From: Pisaster brevispinus
Taxonomy: Eukaryota > Echinodermata > Asteroidea > Forcipulatida > Asteriidae
Length of the DNA stretch: 64,000 nucleotides
Assembly (NCBI GenBank): GCA_023634235.1
Contig: JAMKCF010000006.1
Span: 3,562,921-3,626,920 of the forward strand
Reading direction: 5' to 3'
The position numbers and the translations under genes were made by a program. Positions 34,312 through 46,800 of the stretch are shown here, one piece after another. The notes below the pieces were generated by a model. It was given only the letters and a program-made list of their open reading frames with translations. It made no database searches and was not told the origin of the DNA. Position 1 is the stretch's first letter. Every line of letters starts with the position of its first letter.

Positions 34312-35760
34312 TGATGATAATGGTAATGTGGTCCATGAGGCGGTGTTGGGGGTGGGGGCATTGAATTGATGTAAAGACACCCTGTAGCCAATAGTTCCTC
34401 CTTAAGAAATTTAAACTAAACTGTTGGGCCAAGCGTCGGGCGTGGATGTTGAATTTCAGGGGGTGTGGATGAATCTGTGACATCTTGCAGAAGCTTTCGC
34501 GGAAAGCGGGGAGAGGTGAGGGGATAACAATGGTGTAATTAGGCAAAATGTAGTGGAAGAAAAAAATGATATTAAACTTAGGCCATGCAAAGAATTAAGA
34601 TTGTGCTATCAATCATGGTCCATTAATTTTTTTGTTTTCACATTCCACTTTGTATTCGGGAACAAGGCTTAATATGTCAAACTCGTGTAATAAGGACGAT
34701 ACATCAGATATTATTATAAATTGAAGACACGTGCAGAAAAGATACCATAAAAATAACATTGTTCCAGGTTAAGCATTTTGTGTAATATGCAATTTTGCCA
34801 CGAAGTGCGTCGATCTTTTTAACGGAGGATTGGAGAGAATTTACCCCTGAATGTGTGTGATTTGAGCTCAATTGTTTATATATACTGTTAGAATAATATT
34901 CATGATAATATTTGTGTCACTAGCAATTTATTCTACCCATGATATCAAAGGAGACGCCATCGGTTTAAGAAATATTGATCTGAATTTGATTGAATTTAAA
35001 CTGTTCCACTCATTTGTCATTTCCAACCATTGTCTGTTGGCCTCAGTTGGAATTCGTCAATGACATCGTTGCAGGTGCAGTGTGGTTGGAATTTATTTGT
35101 TTATGTTGTTATTGTCATTACTATTTATTTCTCTTTCAGCTTTGGACATTAAAAAAAACTCTTTGTATAGGCCTACGTTCCAGCTATAAAAAATAAAATA
35201 AAAAATACACAAATAAAACAAATAAATAAATATTATATAAACACGCACCCCAAAAGAAACCCTCAAACAAACAAAAACAAAACACCGAGTGTTGTTACAA
35301 CGAATGCAAGTACATAATCAATAAATAGACGCATCTACAAGACAATAGCTTTTAATTTCGCTTTCTGATAAATTACATTGATTATACAATAATAAGTTGT
35401 CGAAAACATCAATTAAGCAACTAAACAAAAGTAGCTATAAGCAAACCTGTGACGTATAATTTGAAGGAGCGTAATAATAAGTACATGGATCTCTGTACAG
35501 TTTTCTCGTCAGCTTTTGTCTCGTGGCGTGGCAATCTGTTTGTACATTCAATACATTGTAATATTTTATTTATTAAGTTTATCTCTGGTCAAAGAACTGC
35601 ATTTTCCCACACTTTCGACAGGTGCTTAACAGCTGCAGGGAAAATTATTGAATTTTATGATTTTCTGTGTGACCTTTCTTATACCAGCAACTGTGAATAT
35701 ATAAGCTTTCAATTTGCCGTATTTTTGACCGCGTGAGGGCATTATGTGAGCCGAATACAC
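34312..35760. other. Intergenic stretch, no gene supported
   Basis: AT-rich, with A-rich and AAATAAAT-like runs near 35180-35280. Short open frames show no coding character or splice sites that I trust. Confidence 0.5.
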
Positions 35761-35982
35761 CAGAGATGGGTGCTTCATTGAGAGTTGCGACAGTTTGCGG
35801 TTAGAAGCCATTTTCGGTCCAAAAAAGCAAAACAAAAAGCAACCCGCATGTGCACACACAGGGTGCCAGACTACTCTGTACATTGGGTTGTACTACATTA
35901 GGACCGAAATGCCGTCTAGCAACCACGTGACCGACGAAAACCGGTCCCTCCAGTGTCGCAACTTTCCCAATACACAGCTCTG
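35761..35982. mobile_element. 222-bp inverted-repeat element
   Basis: The left end cagagatgggtgcttcattg plus agagttgcgaca pairs with the right end, whose reverse complement is cagagctgtgtattgggaaa plus gttgcgaca. An inner pair 'ttttcggtcc' / 'ggaccgaaat' extends the symmetry. Non-coding. Confidence 0.65.
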
Positions 35983-37867
35983 AAATTCACGTGACGCAAA
36001 ACAAGTAAACGAAAATTTTGTTTCATTCATGTTATCGTTAGTTTTACGTATTTCGTCAGTGAGATGCAAGAAAACAACATTCAGGCAGTGAAAAAAAAGA
36101 TGAAACTCTTGCGATGAAGAAAATTCCTTGTTGAAAGCGCCCTCATGTGGTCAAAAAGATGGTCAATTATTACACATTAGTTTCAAGACCATGGCGTTCA
36201 ATTATAATTCTTTTACAAAAACGACAACAAACATTATGGCAATGAGGATTTTTGTGTTAAAATTTTTCAAAAGTTGTTTTACTTTTTTTTCTGTATGCCT
36301 ATGAAATGACATGTTTGGATAACTCCCTCCACCAAAAGCTTATACGCAATTTAGAAGAAATTCAGAAAAAGTAATACGTTTTTTAACTTATTCAACCGTA
36401 AAACAAACACACACAAAAAAGCCATACATGCCATCTGAATTAAATAAAGTATTCCGATTCTGTTTTGTTTTTTGTCGAGAAGTAAAAACGATAATTGAGT
36501 TTGACAAACTGTAGACAAAGATTAAATTATAAGCAACATTTCAATCTTCGAACAGCTAAGATGAAATTTTTGAAATAAAACCGATAGATTAAAAAAAAAG
36601 AAAAATCTTTTTTTAAAATAAACCGTTCAAAACAATATTACACTGGAATTGATTGATTTCTCCTCAAACAGAATTAGTACATACTATGTAGGGTTTGCTG
36701 TATATAATATAGATGGGTATAAATATTGATTCTATTTTTCTACAAGTGAGCGTCGGTAACACTAAGTCGTAGTTTATTAATGTCGCTGCTCTCTCCAAAG
36801 TGCATTGCCCTGGGAGAGTCAAAGTCCTTGGTAGTTTTGACTGGACCATTCCATAAATCTAAGAGGGGGATCAGGTCCCACAGTTGTGTTTTTTTTTTCG
36901 AGGGGTTGAAACATATTTTCACTCATATACGTTGTGCACAAAATTGTACAGACCCACCAAGATCTAATCCTCTAATAAAGTGGAGCCATCTGCTTTTTTT
37001 GTAGCAGGCTTCCAGATGTCTTGCCGACAGCCTGTGCCCCTCCCCCTGCCAATCAAACTTTTTGGCTCACTGAGAGGCCAGTAACAAGTGCAACCTTCCT
37101 TCTGTTTTGTGTAATTAGTTACTCCCGCACTTAAAACTGCTGTTCACCTCTTCCAATTTCTTAGTGGAAATTAATCTCCATATTATACGGGGAAAACTTT
37201 TTTCAGTGGTGGTAGTTATATGAAGTGATGTGGATTAATACACTGTACAGGGTATGTGTCTGTGAGTGGTGGGGGGAAAACACGAGGTTACAGTGATAAT
37301 TATTTTGCTATCGCCATGTTCACTCTACAGTCCAAGTGGGTCAGTGTCACTGCCCCTCCACACAGCGGTCCGGCTGGTCAGAATCTCACGCCACTCCCCG
37401 GCAAAGTTCTTCAACTGCCCTGCCGAAGCCATCCAGAGAATCGTTTATTTGACTGTTTCATGATTTGAATACAGTCATCATTGTTTTTTTGATATATATT
37501 TATGTATAACGTTAACACACCTTGTACCATCGTATATGAGTTGTTGCAGATAAGTGGAAATGTAGGAAACTTAAAGCTACGTGTGCAACAGGTAATTGCT
37601 TAATAAACAGGACTGCTTTTGTTTTCATAGAATGGTTGACGTCAGTTAAAGTTGTCTCATGAAAACAAGTACAAGCGATAATTACAAATTACAGTACATT
37701 TGGGACATAGTAGTACTTCGATTTCCTATAATGTACATTACACACAAATGGCTATTGCGTGAAAGACAAACTAGTATAGAGAGTCTGTGACTAGACCAAT
37801 CCAAATTATTTTTGACAATTACTGTGTATGGACATGCGTCATAATCGGGGTTTGAGGCCAGAAAAAA

Positions 37868-37910
<43 letters not shown>

Positions 37911-37964
37911 CGAAACCGCTTAAAAATATTCCCATAATCCAATTGATGACCTCAACGGGACTTG
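35983..37964. other. Intergenic stretch with (AATC)n microsatellite
   Basis: AT-rich DNA with a pure (AATC)n run of about 40 bp at 37868-37909. No gene or RNA is supported. Confidence 0.5.
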
Positions 37965-38335
37965 AAGGTAGAGTCATAGGTTGGTAAATACTTAATAAAT
38001 TAATTACCACCCCAAAACTTTTGAATCTGAGAAACAATTCATGCATGAATCGTTCCTCAGATTTCGGAGTGATGGTGCCCCTCGCGAATGCTGCGGCCAG
38101 AGATGCGGTTGGTACTCGCTGTCACTTCGCTAAAATGTAGATGGATTTGATGATTTTGTAAAATACTGTAACGATTTTTTTTTTAAAAACCTTTTTCTCA
38201 GCAAATAGATACCGGTACTGTATTCAGCTGAAACTTTCAGGTGTGACTTTTATTGTATCTTTCTTTATAATTCTGCCTATAAATCAGCAAAATGCTGAAA
38301 AAAAGGAAAAAAAAAACGATCTATGACCTTACCTT
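37965..38335 (+). mobile_element. Five-member inverted-repeat family, copy 1
   Basis: It starts 'gaaggtagagtcataggttg' and ends 'ctatgaccttaccttt' (inverted). It includes the palindrome around 'aattcatgcatgaatcg' and the motifs 'aatgctgcggccagagatgc' and 'tattcagctgaaactttca', shared with the copies near 41.1, 42.9, 55.2 and 60.4 kb. Confidence 0.75.
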
Positions 38336-38704
38336 TTTTTCCCACTTTGAGTTTTAAGAAAAATATATAAAGGCAAAGCAAAAGCTGGATGTGCCAAGTA
38401 CGATACAGTAAACCTTATGTATTGACGTCCCAAGCCGCCATCTTAGAGGTAAACGAATGATGATAGAATGGAAACTGCTAAGATTTGTATACGCTTGACG
38501 CACACTACAACCTCCTTTTTACCTTTAAGCGAGGGCGCCCTACTCAAATGACGCCATGCACATAAGATCTAAAGTAATTGTTTGACACAAAACCCGAAAA
38601 GGTATAAAGTCAACGCAAAGTATAATTAATGGTCAATGCCTTCCACGTATGTTGGATATAATTAAATGACAAGTCCGAGTTTCAGTACAAGAAGCGTCGT
38701 CCAA

Positions 38705-38841
38705 TCATGCTGCGTCATCCGTTTGAGAATTCCGTGACGTCATCGAGTTGGAGAGGAATCGTTCCACTAGACGAATCATTTCCAGGTTGTTTTGCCGTTC
38801 GTTTTGAAAATCCATAGCTTTTTGAACTTCTTGTTGCTCGT
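38705..38841 (-). CDS. Candidate terminal coding exon, helical C-terminus
   Basis: On the - strand, 'cttgattcttttcag|ACGAGC' is a strong acceptor. Read with one base from a previous exon it gives DEQQEVQKAMDFQNERQNN, a helical charged stretch, and ends in SQTDDAA and TGA. The charged, Q-rich helix resembles a coiled coil. The phase (1) suits the - strand exons at 61458 and 44876, so it could be an alternative last exon of that gene, or the end of a separate gene with the 40349-40420 exon. Confidence 0.35.
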
Positions 38842-40348
38842 CTGAAAAGAATCAAGAAAAAGAAAATGGTTGAGAATTCAGAAACTACTTCCGCTTCGTC
38901 GGAACCGCTGACCATCAGTTAAAGCACTGCCACACGAGGCAAAAGGCAAAAGATATAAGTGACTAAAGAGGCAACCCATGCAAAAGGAGCGAAAGGTAGC
39001 AAAAGATTACTCTCACATTTTCCGATCGTTGTCTCTTTATCCCTAATAAGTTTTTAAACGTTTTAAATGTCAGTATTTCTTTCTTTCTAGTCTGTCTGTA
39101 ACGTAACATTATAAGCGGAATTATCCAAACCGCGGCATTTGCTTTGCGGCGCTATCCGTTGTTTCGAAATTCCAGCTTGGACTTGGGCTCCGACTTGACT
39201 TCGGCTCCGTCCACCTGTGTTTGAAGCCCCCAATGGAAAGCACACGCTTTCTTAATAAATGACAGAACCCCAAGCCCAAGCCCCAAACCGTGGTTTCGAA
39301 AACGGCCTACGACGTGTAGGCCTATTCTTATTGAATAAAACACTAACATACATATTGCTGATTAAAAAAAAACCCCATTATTACATAAACGACTCATGGA
39401 AGTTGCTAAGCACAATGTCCAATGATATTCCGTGATTCTATAAATGTCGAACAACTTTGAGATTGTTTTAAACTAGGAATCTCCTCGCATTGTTATATCT
39501 TAGAGTTAAAATGCTACTGCTATAGTGGGTGAACGTTTCATCCAGTTCCCATCGTTATCGAACTCATGGTGCTAAAGGTTCCGTTCACGCGATGATTTCG
39601 CTCACGTCCTTTGTCAAAACTTCCGTTAGCGGAAGATTATTTCGTAGGCCCGGACCGCCGACAAAATAATAAATTTAGCAATGTTTGAGAAGATTTCACT
39701 TATAGGCACTTTGGACAGTCCAGAAATTTTTGAATTTCACACGAAGAGGTGATATTCGTAAAACTTCACAACCATGCTAAACTTAAACAAGGGAACCCTG
39801 CTAAATTGGTGTCGTGTGAAAAGAGCTTAAGATGCGGTAGGGTGGACCTTTCAACATACTTCACGTAGTTGCGCTTTTGATTTTTCAGTTGTGGTTTTGA
39901 AACTGTGGTCAGGAATCTAGTAGCAGTGTTCGGAAAAAGTCTTGGTTTGCGACCAATTTTGGGAAAAGCTCTGTTTCAAAGAAAACTGTGGAGGAACTAT
40001 TTCCTGCAACGTTAAGTTCGGGAGGAAAAAGGCGTCATAGAGTGTCAAACTTTAAAGAAACTCAGCCCAGGTGCTCCTTTTATTTCTGTAAATGTCACAA
40101 ACACTCTCTCGTTCATCATTAAGGATACAGCTGATACAATAGCTGTAGGTTGTCACAAGGCACACCCTCGGGTTTGAGTGTAAAAACAAACTCAAGAAAC
40201 AAGTTTAATATGGGTTTGGAATCTCCTTTATAATAGCGAATTCGAGCCTTAAGGTGAGTGCGTCTAAGAGGTATGACCGGGGGCTGCGGGTGATCTTTAG
40301 ACAATAATGACATCGCGCTTTTAACTTCAAAAGGTTAAAGTCGCTTAC

Positions 40349-40420
40349 CGTGGTGGTCATCGTTTTGACAACCGGAATATTTGGCGCTTCGATTGTATCT
40401 TCATCTGTGATGTCGTTTCT
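40349..40420 (-). CDS. Candidate internal exon (24 codons)
   Basis: On the - strand, 'ccgtag|AGAAACGAC...ACCACG|GTAAGC' encodes RNDITDEDTIEAPNIPVV and KTMTTT in phase 0 at both ends; a stop codon lies directly before the acceptor. The donor is good and the acceptor has a poor pyrimidine tract. It does not join in phase to the exon at 38841, so at least one exon would be missing. Function not recognised. Confidence 0.22.
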
Positions 40421-40976
40421 CTACGGACTTTTAAATCAGGCAGGCGGCTCCCATAAAAATGTCACGAATTAGGTTAATTTCCCATCCTTGCATTTGTCTT
40501 GGTATTGATTAGTAGACTATGTTTCATGATGACTCGATCCAAAACTCAACGTATAATGCTCAGGATGTGGGAGGAAAACTTAAGTTACACAAAATGCTCT
40601 CGCTTTTTAAAAACTAAATACCAAGTTATCAATTAGAAGTGTAAGCCTACCCTGCTCATACTTGACAACCATTCATTGTTAAAATTAGCACTGCTATAAT
40701 TCAGTTCATCATACAGAATACATAAAAATGTGAGTATTAAATCAAAGTATTGTGCTGAGTTACAAACGAAAAGTGGGCCAGAACTCTTCTCAAGTACTTA
40801 AGGGAAGGTTTCAATTGGTAACCAGTATTGAAGACATTTAAATGAAAACTCAAAAGCTCTCAGAAACGTTCGACGGGCCTGAGGCCAACCTGTAATTCTA
40901 CGCGACATATTCAACAGTTATGGCAAAAAGGTTTCTTAAAGGCAAGTATTCCAAATATTAATGACCGTAAAAAACC

Positions 40977-41328
40977 TTACTTGGTGAAGAGATTCCCTTC
41001 GAAGTAAATATGCTTTGGATAATTTTTTTCACCCCCAAATTAATTGAATCTGAAGAAAAAAAAAACCCGATTCATGCATGAATCGTTCCTCAGATTTCTG
41101 AGGGTTGGTGTCCGTTCGCGAATGCTGATGCGGCCACTTCGCTAATCGTAGATGGACTCGACGTTCGTGTGAAAATACAGTGACGGGTTTTTGTTTGCTG
41201 TTTTTTTCAGCATGTGGACACTGTATTCAGCTGAAACTTTCACATGTGACTTTTATCATATCTTTCTATTTAATTTGGACTATAAATCAGCAATACGTTG
41301 ATAAAAACTAATCTATGACACACCCATT
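40977..41328 (+). mobile_element. Five-member inverted-repeat family, copy 2
   Basis: It carries 'cttggtgaagagattccctt', 'gattcatgcatgaatcgttc', 'gggttggtgtccgttcgcga' and 'tgtattcagctgaaactttc' in the same order as copies 1 and 5. The left end is truncated. Confidence 0.75.
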
Positions 41329-41904
41329 ACAGACTCAGCACATTGCGCTAAATATACGAAAAAGGAAGAAAGTCTTAGATGCTTTGGGCTCACAATCATG
41401 TTTGAATCCTTAAAACACTTAAGAATCACTAGGCAAAAACATATGCAAATTAATTTCATTAAGGAAATTAATAAAGCGCACTTGAGAAGCGATAAATACA
41501 AGCCGGTCGGTTCCACATCCAAATATGAACGCAATCTTAGAAGAAATTCAACCACTTCAGAAACACGTGGCCTTTATCTATCCCCGTCTTCTTAATTAAC
41601 ATTTCTGGGAAAAAGGGGGGGGGGTCCCTTTAATCTCAAATCCTCTACCGGAAGTAAACCTTTAAGTGTGGACAACTTAATTAAACTCGAAATTTATGGA
41701 AAGTATTTTGAAGTGTTATCCAAATAAAACAAGTATTATGAGTTGCTTGGAGTATGGTAGGCTGTCACAGGCTCATTACATTGTTATCTCAACCATCTAG
41801 AAGCAACAATTACAAGATAAATAGAAGATGTTTGTATAGGATAAATGATGCATTAATATGTTTCCATTCCATGTTTGCAATTTACAAGCTCGAAATACAT
41901 GCAG

Positions 41905-42268
41905 GCGTGTCGGGGCCGAGCATGGAGCTCTATAGTGTTTCTGGTCAGCAGAGTGTGGGTTCGAGTCCCGGTCTTGACACTTGTGTCCTTAAGTAAGACA
42001 CTTTACCATGATTGCTTCGGCCTTCGGGGTGGGACGTAAAGCCGTTGGTTCCGTGTGTTGTGTTTAACACACGTAAAACGAACCCGGTTACACTTGTCTG
42101 GCATGATTGGCTACAGAATGCGCCACGGCATCTTGTAATGGTCATGTCGACATAAATGGTTCTTATGGTTTGAATATAGCTCCACATACACCATAGAAAG
42201 AAAAAAAAATTACGAGCGCTTTTTGACGCACAGGTGTGATAAAGCGCTGTATAAGAATCGCGTATGAA
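41905..42268 (+). mobile_element. SINE family B (+ strand copy)
   Basis: It shows a decayed head, then 'agagtgtgggttcgagtccc', 'gacacttgtgtccttaagta', the body 'cgtaaagccgttggttccgt', and the tail 'gataaagcgctgtataagaa'. Confidence 0.75.
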
Positions 42269-42789
42269 AATGAGATGTTGGTGGTCTGAGAGACCCACCT
42301 TTGGAAATCATTTGTCAGAAATCCTATGTTTTCCTCACTTTGAATTTTTTCAGATCAAACAGCTGAAATAGTCGGGACCTTTTTTTAGTCTAATATTTCA
42401 ATAAATGAGCTTTGTTGATTTATATAAAACTCCCTACAAGATTTTGTTAAATTTTTGTTTATGATGAAAAAAAGCAATAAAGGTATAATACCACCGCGTC
42501 AAAATGTAGTGTAATTTGTTGAAAAACGCAAAACGTTGGCAGTTGGCACACATTTCCCATAGGGAGTTTTTACCTACATTGATTTTTCTCCTTCAGCGAA
42601 GGATATTTAGTAAAGCGGCCTTTGTACGTAAAACCTTCTTTTACTTGACCATGATCAATCGATGCACGCACTGCCCATTTTCGCACATTTCTTCATAATT
42701 AATAAGCTCTCACAAAGTGGGTGCCGTATATATTTGGAAAATTCTTACCGACGAATGAATTCAAACGTAAACTCATCTATTTTCATTTT

Positions 42790-43045
42790 AAAGGTATAGG
42801 GTCATCGTTTGGTTTTTGTCAAAAATTGCTGATTTGTAGGTGAAATTGTCAAGAAGGATACAATGGAAATCACCTGTGGGAGTGAATACAGTGTCCACGA
42901 GAAAACAACAAATGTTTACGGTATTATCATAAAGAACTTCGAATCCATCCGCGTTTAGCAAGGTGACCGCGCACGGCTACCAACCGCATCTCTGGCCGTA
43001 TAACATTTTCAAACGGACACTGCGGAAGTTTTGAATTACCAAAAG
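42790..43045 (-). mobile_element. Five-member inverted-repeat family, copy 3
   Basis: It begins 'aaaggtatagggtcatcg', the inverted terminal motif. On the - strand it carries the tattcact / gcggccagagatgcggttgg order of the family. The internal palindrome half is missing, so it is truncated. Confidence 0.6.
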
Positions 43046-43834
43046 TCATCTTTTAGTGATCTTTGGAAAAAAATCCACAATTTTCGACATACTTTTATTG
43101 AGTTCAAAGCAACGGGGGCATTTCAGACGAAATAATTTCGTAGGATGCTTAGTAGACTTTCGGGAAAAAAAACCCCAAAACAATATTGTTTCGGGCTCAT
43201 TACCGAAGTAAGTTTCCTACACTTATTGCAACGTTCCCCTCTGTAAGTAATGTTCTCATTGAATTGCAACTATTTGAAGAAATGCTTGTTTGAATTGTGG
43301 GTTAGTTTGGCCTTTATGTGCAAAAATTAAGAACATTGTAAGGTGAATAATATAAAAAAGCAGTTTGACGGAAGTTCTTATTTATTTTATATAACAACTC
43401 TTCGGCTAAAGACAAATACAATATTGTTTATAAAAAGAAAAGAGGAAAAACGATTAGATAAGTTTCAAACTAGAAGATCATTGGTTTATAAAATTCACAT
43501 ACCAGTACCAATTCTCAAGAGAAAAACTGATGTACGCTGTTCTGTGTAAATCTTCAAAGTTTTCAATGTGTTGCAAAGTATAGTAATTTAGTCAGATGAA
43601 AAACTTACGGTTAAAATACTTACATGCACTTTGAGCTTTATATATAAATTGTTTACTTCATGTGAGACTACTCTAATTTGACAGCAAGAAGGGCTTGGCG
43701 TAGTTCTATTGATTACATAAAACTACTCAATTTGATAGTTTACTTAGGGCCACGGTAGACCAAAGATCAGGGCCTGTTCCCAAGTTTTTTGAGACATAAA
43801 AGGATGCCAGGGTTGATTTCATGCACCTATTTTG

Positions 43835-46800
43835 TTATGCATGTAAAGTACGCCTTCTGTTTCGTACTGGTGAGTTGTAAAACATTAATGTTTTTGTTCC
43901 GGCTGCGACAATGACTTCAACAAACTGACTGGCCGATAAGCATATCAATATCTTGTCTGGTGCATTGTCATGCGTTATTATATTAATTACATCCATGGCG
44001 ACGTCTGGGGATAAGGTTAGCTTATGGGAGAAAAGGAAACAAAAGTGTTCCTCGCAGCAACGACGCTTTTGTTGGTTAAGAGACAATTGTTATCAAGTCG
44101 CGTGTCGAAGAGAACAAAAGCCTGAGCCGAAATCTCATCGTTACAAACAAAGGGTGTTGTTGCGGATGATAATTAAGTGCACTATTTTTAGCTCCGAAAC
44201 TTGATTAATTTAAAATAATTATTGGTTCATTTGCTCTTGAGAAATATGTACTTTAAAAGTGCTTAAAATTGTTACCTCTTGTGTGAAGTTATACAACTCA
44301 ATTCATTATAAAATGTTAATAAAAAACTTCAACAACAATCAACATCAACACACGCTATTCCATGCACTTTTCATAAAGGAGCAATTTTGTCATTAAAATA
44401 GCATTAACATACACTTTATACCTAAATTTTAATTATGTGATGTATAACAATGAAAGTGACAGACATCACGTGGACAATGACAGAAAGGTTGACACCAACA
44501 AAACAACGACAATTATGGGAAAGGAACTGAGTCCTTTAAAAATGCTAACATATAAAATAATCATTTCTCTTATTTTAGATGTGAGAAAAGAAAAACAAGA
44601 AAATTTGCAGAAAATTGGCACGAAAAAGAATATTTTGCATAAATATCTCGTAGTAATCATACTTTTGAAGAACAAGAGTTGACCGGTTGAAACGTTCAAA
44701 AGACAACTATAATAGATAACGGAATGAGAAGACGAAGAAGACGAAGAAGAAGGAGGGAGAAAAAGAAACTGCAAAAAACAAAACAACAACAACAACAAAA
44801 GAAAGCTTGAAAACTTGACTAATAATTTTGAAAATCTATAGCTTTATTTGTTTTTGTCTGACACAAAATGCTTACCACCCTGTTCGGGAAATGGAGCTAT
44901 TCTTTTGCCGAAGTGAACCATGCAGCCCTTCACCGTGCATCTCCTGTCTGCGTGGCATGATCTTAGGCACACCGTTGAAACCATCAGGAAAACCAACAGC
45001 CACGCCAACCCTGCAATCAGATTTACAGCCAAAATTAAAAAGTAATTTACAAATTTCTTTCAGACAAATTAATTAATAACCTCACTGATCAGTGTTATCA
45101 TTTCTTCTTTTTTGTTTCCTTTTCAACTCTTGCGTAAAGTTGCTCTCGGATTATATGTATGTTTTCAGGAGTCAAAACTTTCCTCTATTTTGTAATCGAC
45201 ACTGTAAAACAAAGATTTATTAATTTATTCGTATGTTTTTGGTTGCCAGTGTATTCATATTCTTCTTCAATTTGACAATTCGAATTACGAGCCAAGAGTG
45301 TCTGGGATCATTTTATCATTTTTAGGATTTCAGACGGATATTATTCCTCAAAACAATCGGTAGTCAGTTTATTTCATTCATTCCCTCTACCAAATTTTCT
45401 TTTTATTACACAATTATTATGCATCATATGCATTGAAGTGTCGGTATATACTTGGTCGATATTATAGTTTGTGAATGTTTGTCTAAATTTCACCCGTTTG
45501 CCGGGTCACACTGAGCAGGAATCCAGCCGTCGATTTCACCAAACTCTTCCTAACTCGAGATAGGATTAATCCTACACTCTTAAAGTGCGAGATTTAAAAC
45601 GTTAATCTATCATGGGATTTATAAAAAAATTAATCCAAACTATTAAAAATTAATCTTAAAAGATTTAAAAAGCTAAAATTAACCATCAATTCGAAAACGA
45701 GTTTTAATCCCCCGACTGATTTAAAAAGGACGCTACAATATATCGACAAAGGACCAATCCGGTGATTGGCTTGCATCACGTGATGAGCATTTCGGGGAGC
45801 GGGATTTTCAACTTGACGTCCTCCATCTTGTTTTACGAAGGGCTATCGTCCTTAATTGTTCTTACGTTGCTTTAAGTTGCATATTATTTAAAGATGGAGG
45901 ATCAATTGCTCCTGTTTTTAAACACAACGCTTGGTGACAGGACAGCCACCGTTCTTGAAATTTTTCAAGGTAAGTAAATCTAATTTTTATGTAGAAAAAC
46001 GGTATGTTTTAGGCCGTTAAAAAGTTTCTTGACTAGCGTCGTTAGGCCTCGACTACAGTACCGTGATAGTACACTAGTAGTACACACACAGTCAGGCTGT
46101 TTAAAAAAAAGGCGTGATTAAAAAATGTATTGTTCTTTGCCCAGCTGCAAATCTGCAATATTACTGCACTGGCTTGCAGATTAAGACATCTAATACGATT
46201 CAGTGAATGTTTAACTTCTCCAATTAGTTACTAATTTCTTATCAATTATTGGCGTATTGCCATAGTAGTTAGTCAAAGATAGGCCTAGTGTCGTCGTAAA
46301 ACAACAAAAGTGAGATGATAGTCACCAGTTTAGTCACACACACTACGCCCGTGTGTTTTACGTATACGCGCATCGCTTGATCACGCACACACAGTATACA
46401 CGGTATATTACTGATGACAGTGTGTGTAGTTCTTCATCGAAAAACAAGTTGACATTTACACGTACATTACACACATTTCTGGTTCAGCATTGAAAAACAC
46501 ACTGACTTACATTACACACCAACTGCAACGCGCTCTTAGTTGGAATGTAATACATTGTATCTTTAACTTACAAGTATACTTTAGACATAAATAATTCAAC
46601 ATCTAGCTGATGTGGCTACTGTATTAACTAGACGAGTACGTCCAACGCTATGCCTAACTTGCTTAACACGATATGGGGGGGGGGGGGCTAGATTAAATAC
46701 CTAATTTGCTCACCTAATTTCCACAAAAAGCAAGAACAGATACACAACATTATCATGTCAATTTTGTTTTCCTTCATTCATAACGAATGGTTTATTCCAT

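Noticed and set aside
44466..44798. Serine- and leucine-rich - strand frame
   Set aside because: It is the shadow of GAA/AAC simple repeats.
44844..45032. Single-exon secreted peptide precursor with an amidation-type site (CTVKGCMVHFGKR)
   Set aside because: The frame starts at TTG, and a good acceptor (gattgcag at 45011) and donor (GTAAGC at 44875) bound an internal exon instead. The hydrophobic part reads better as a membrane anchor after the 61458 exon.
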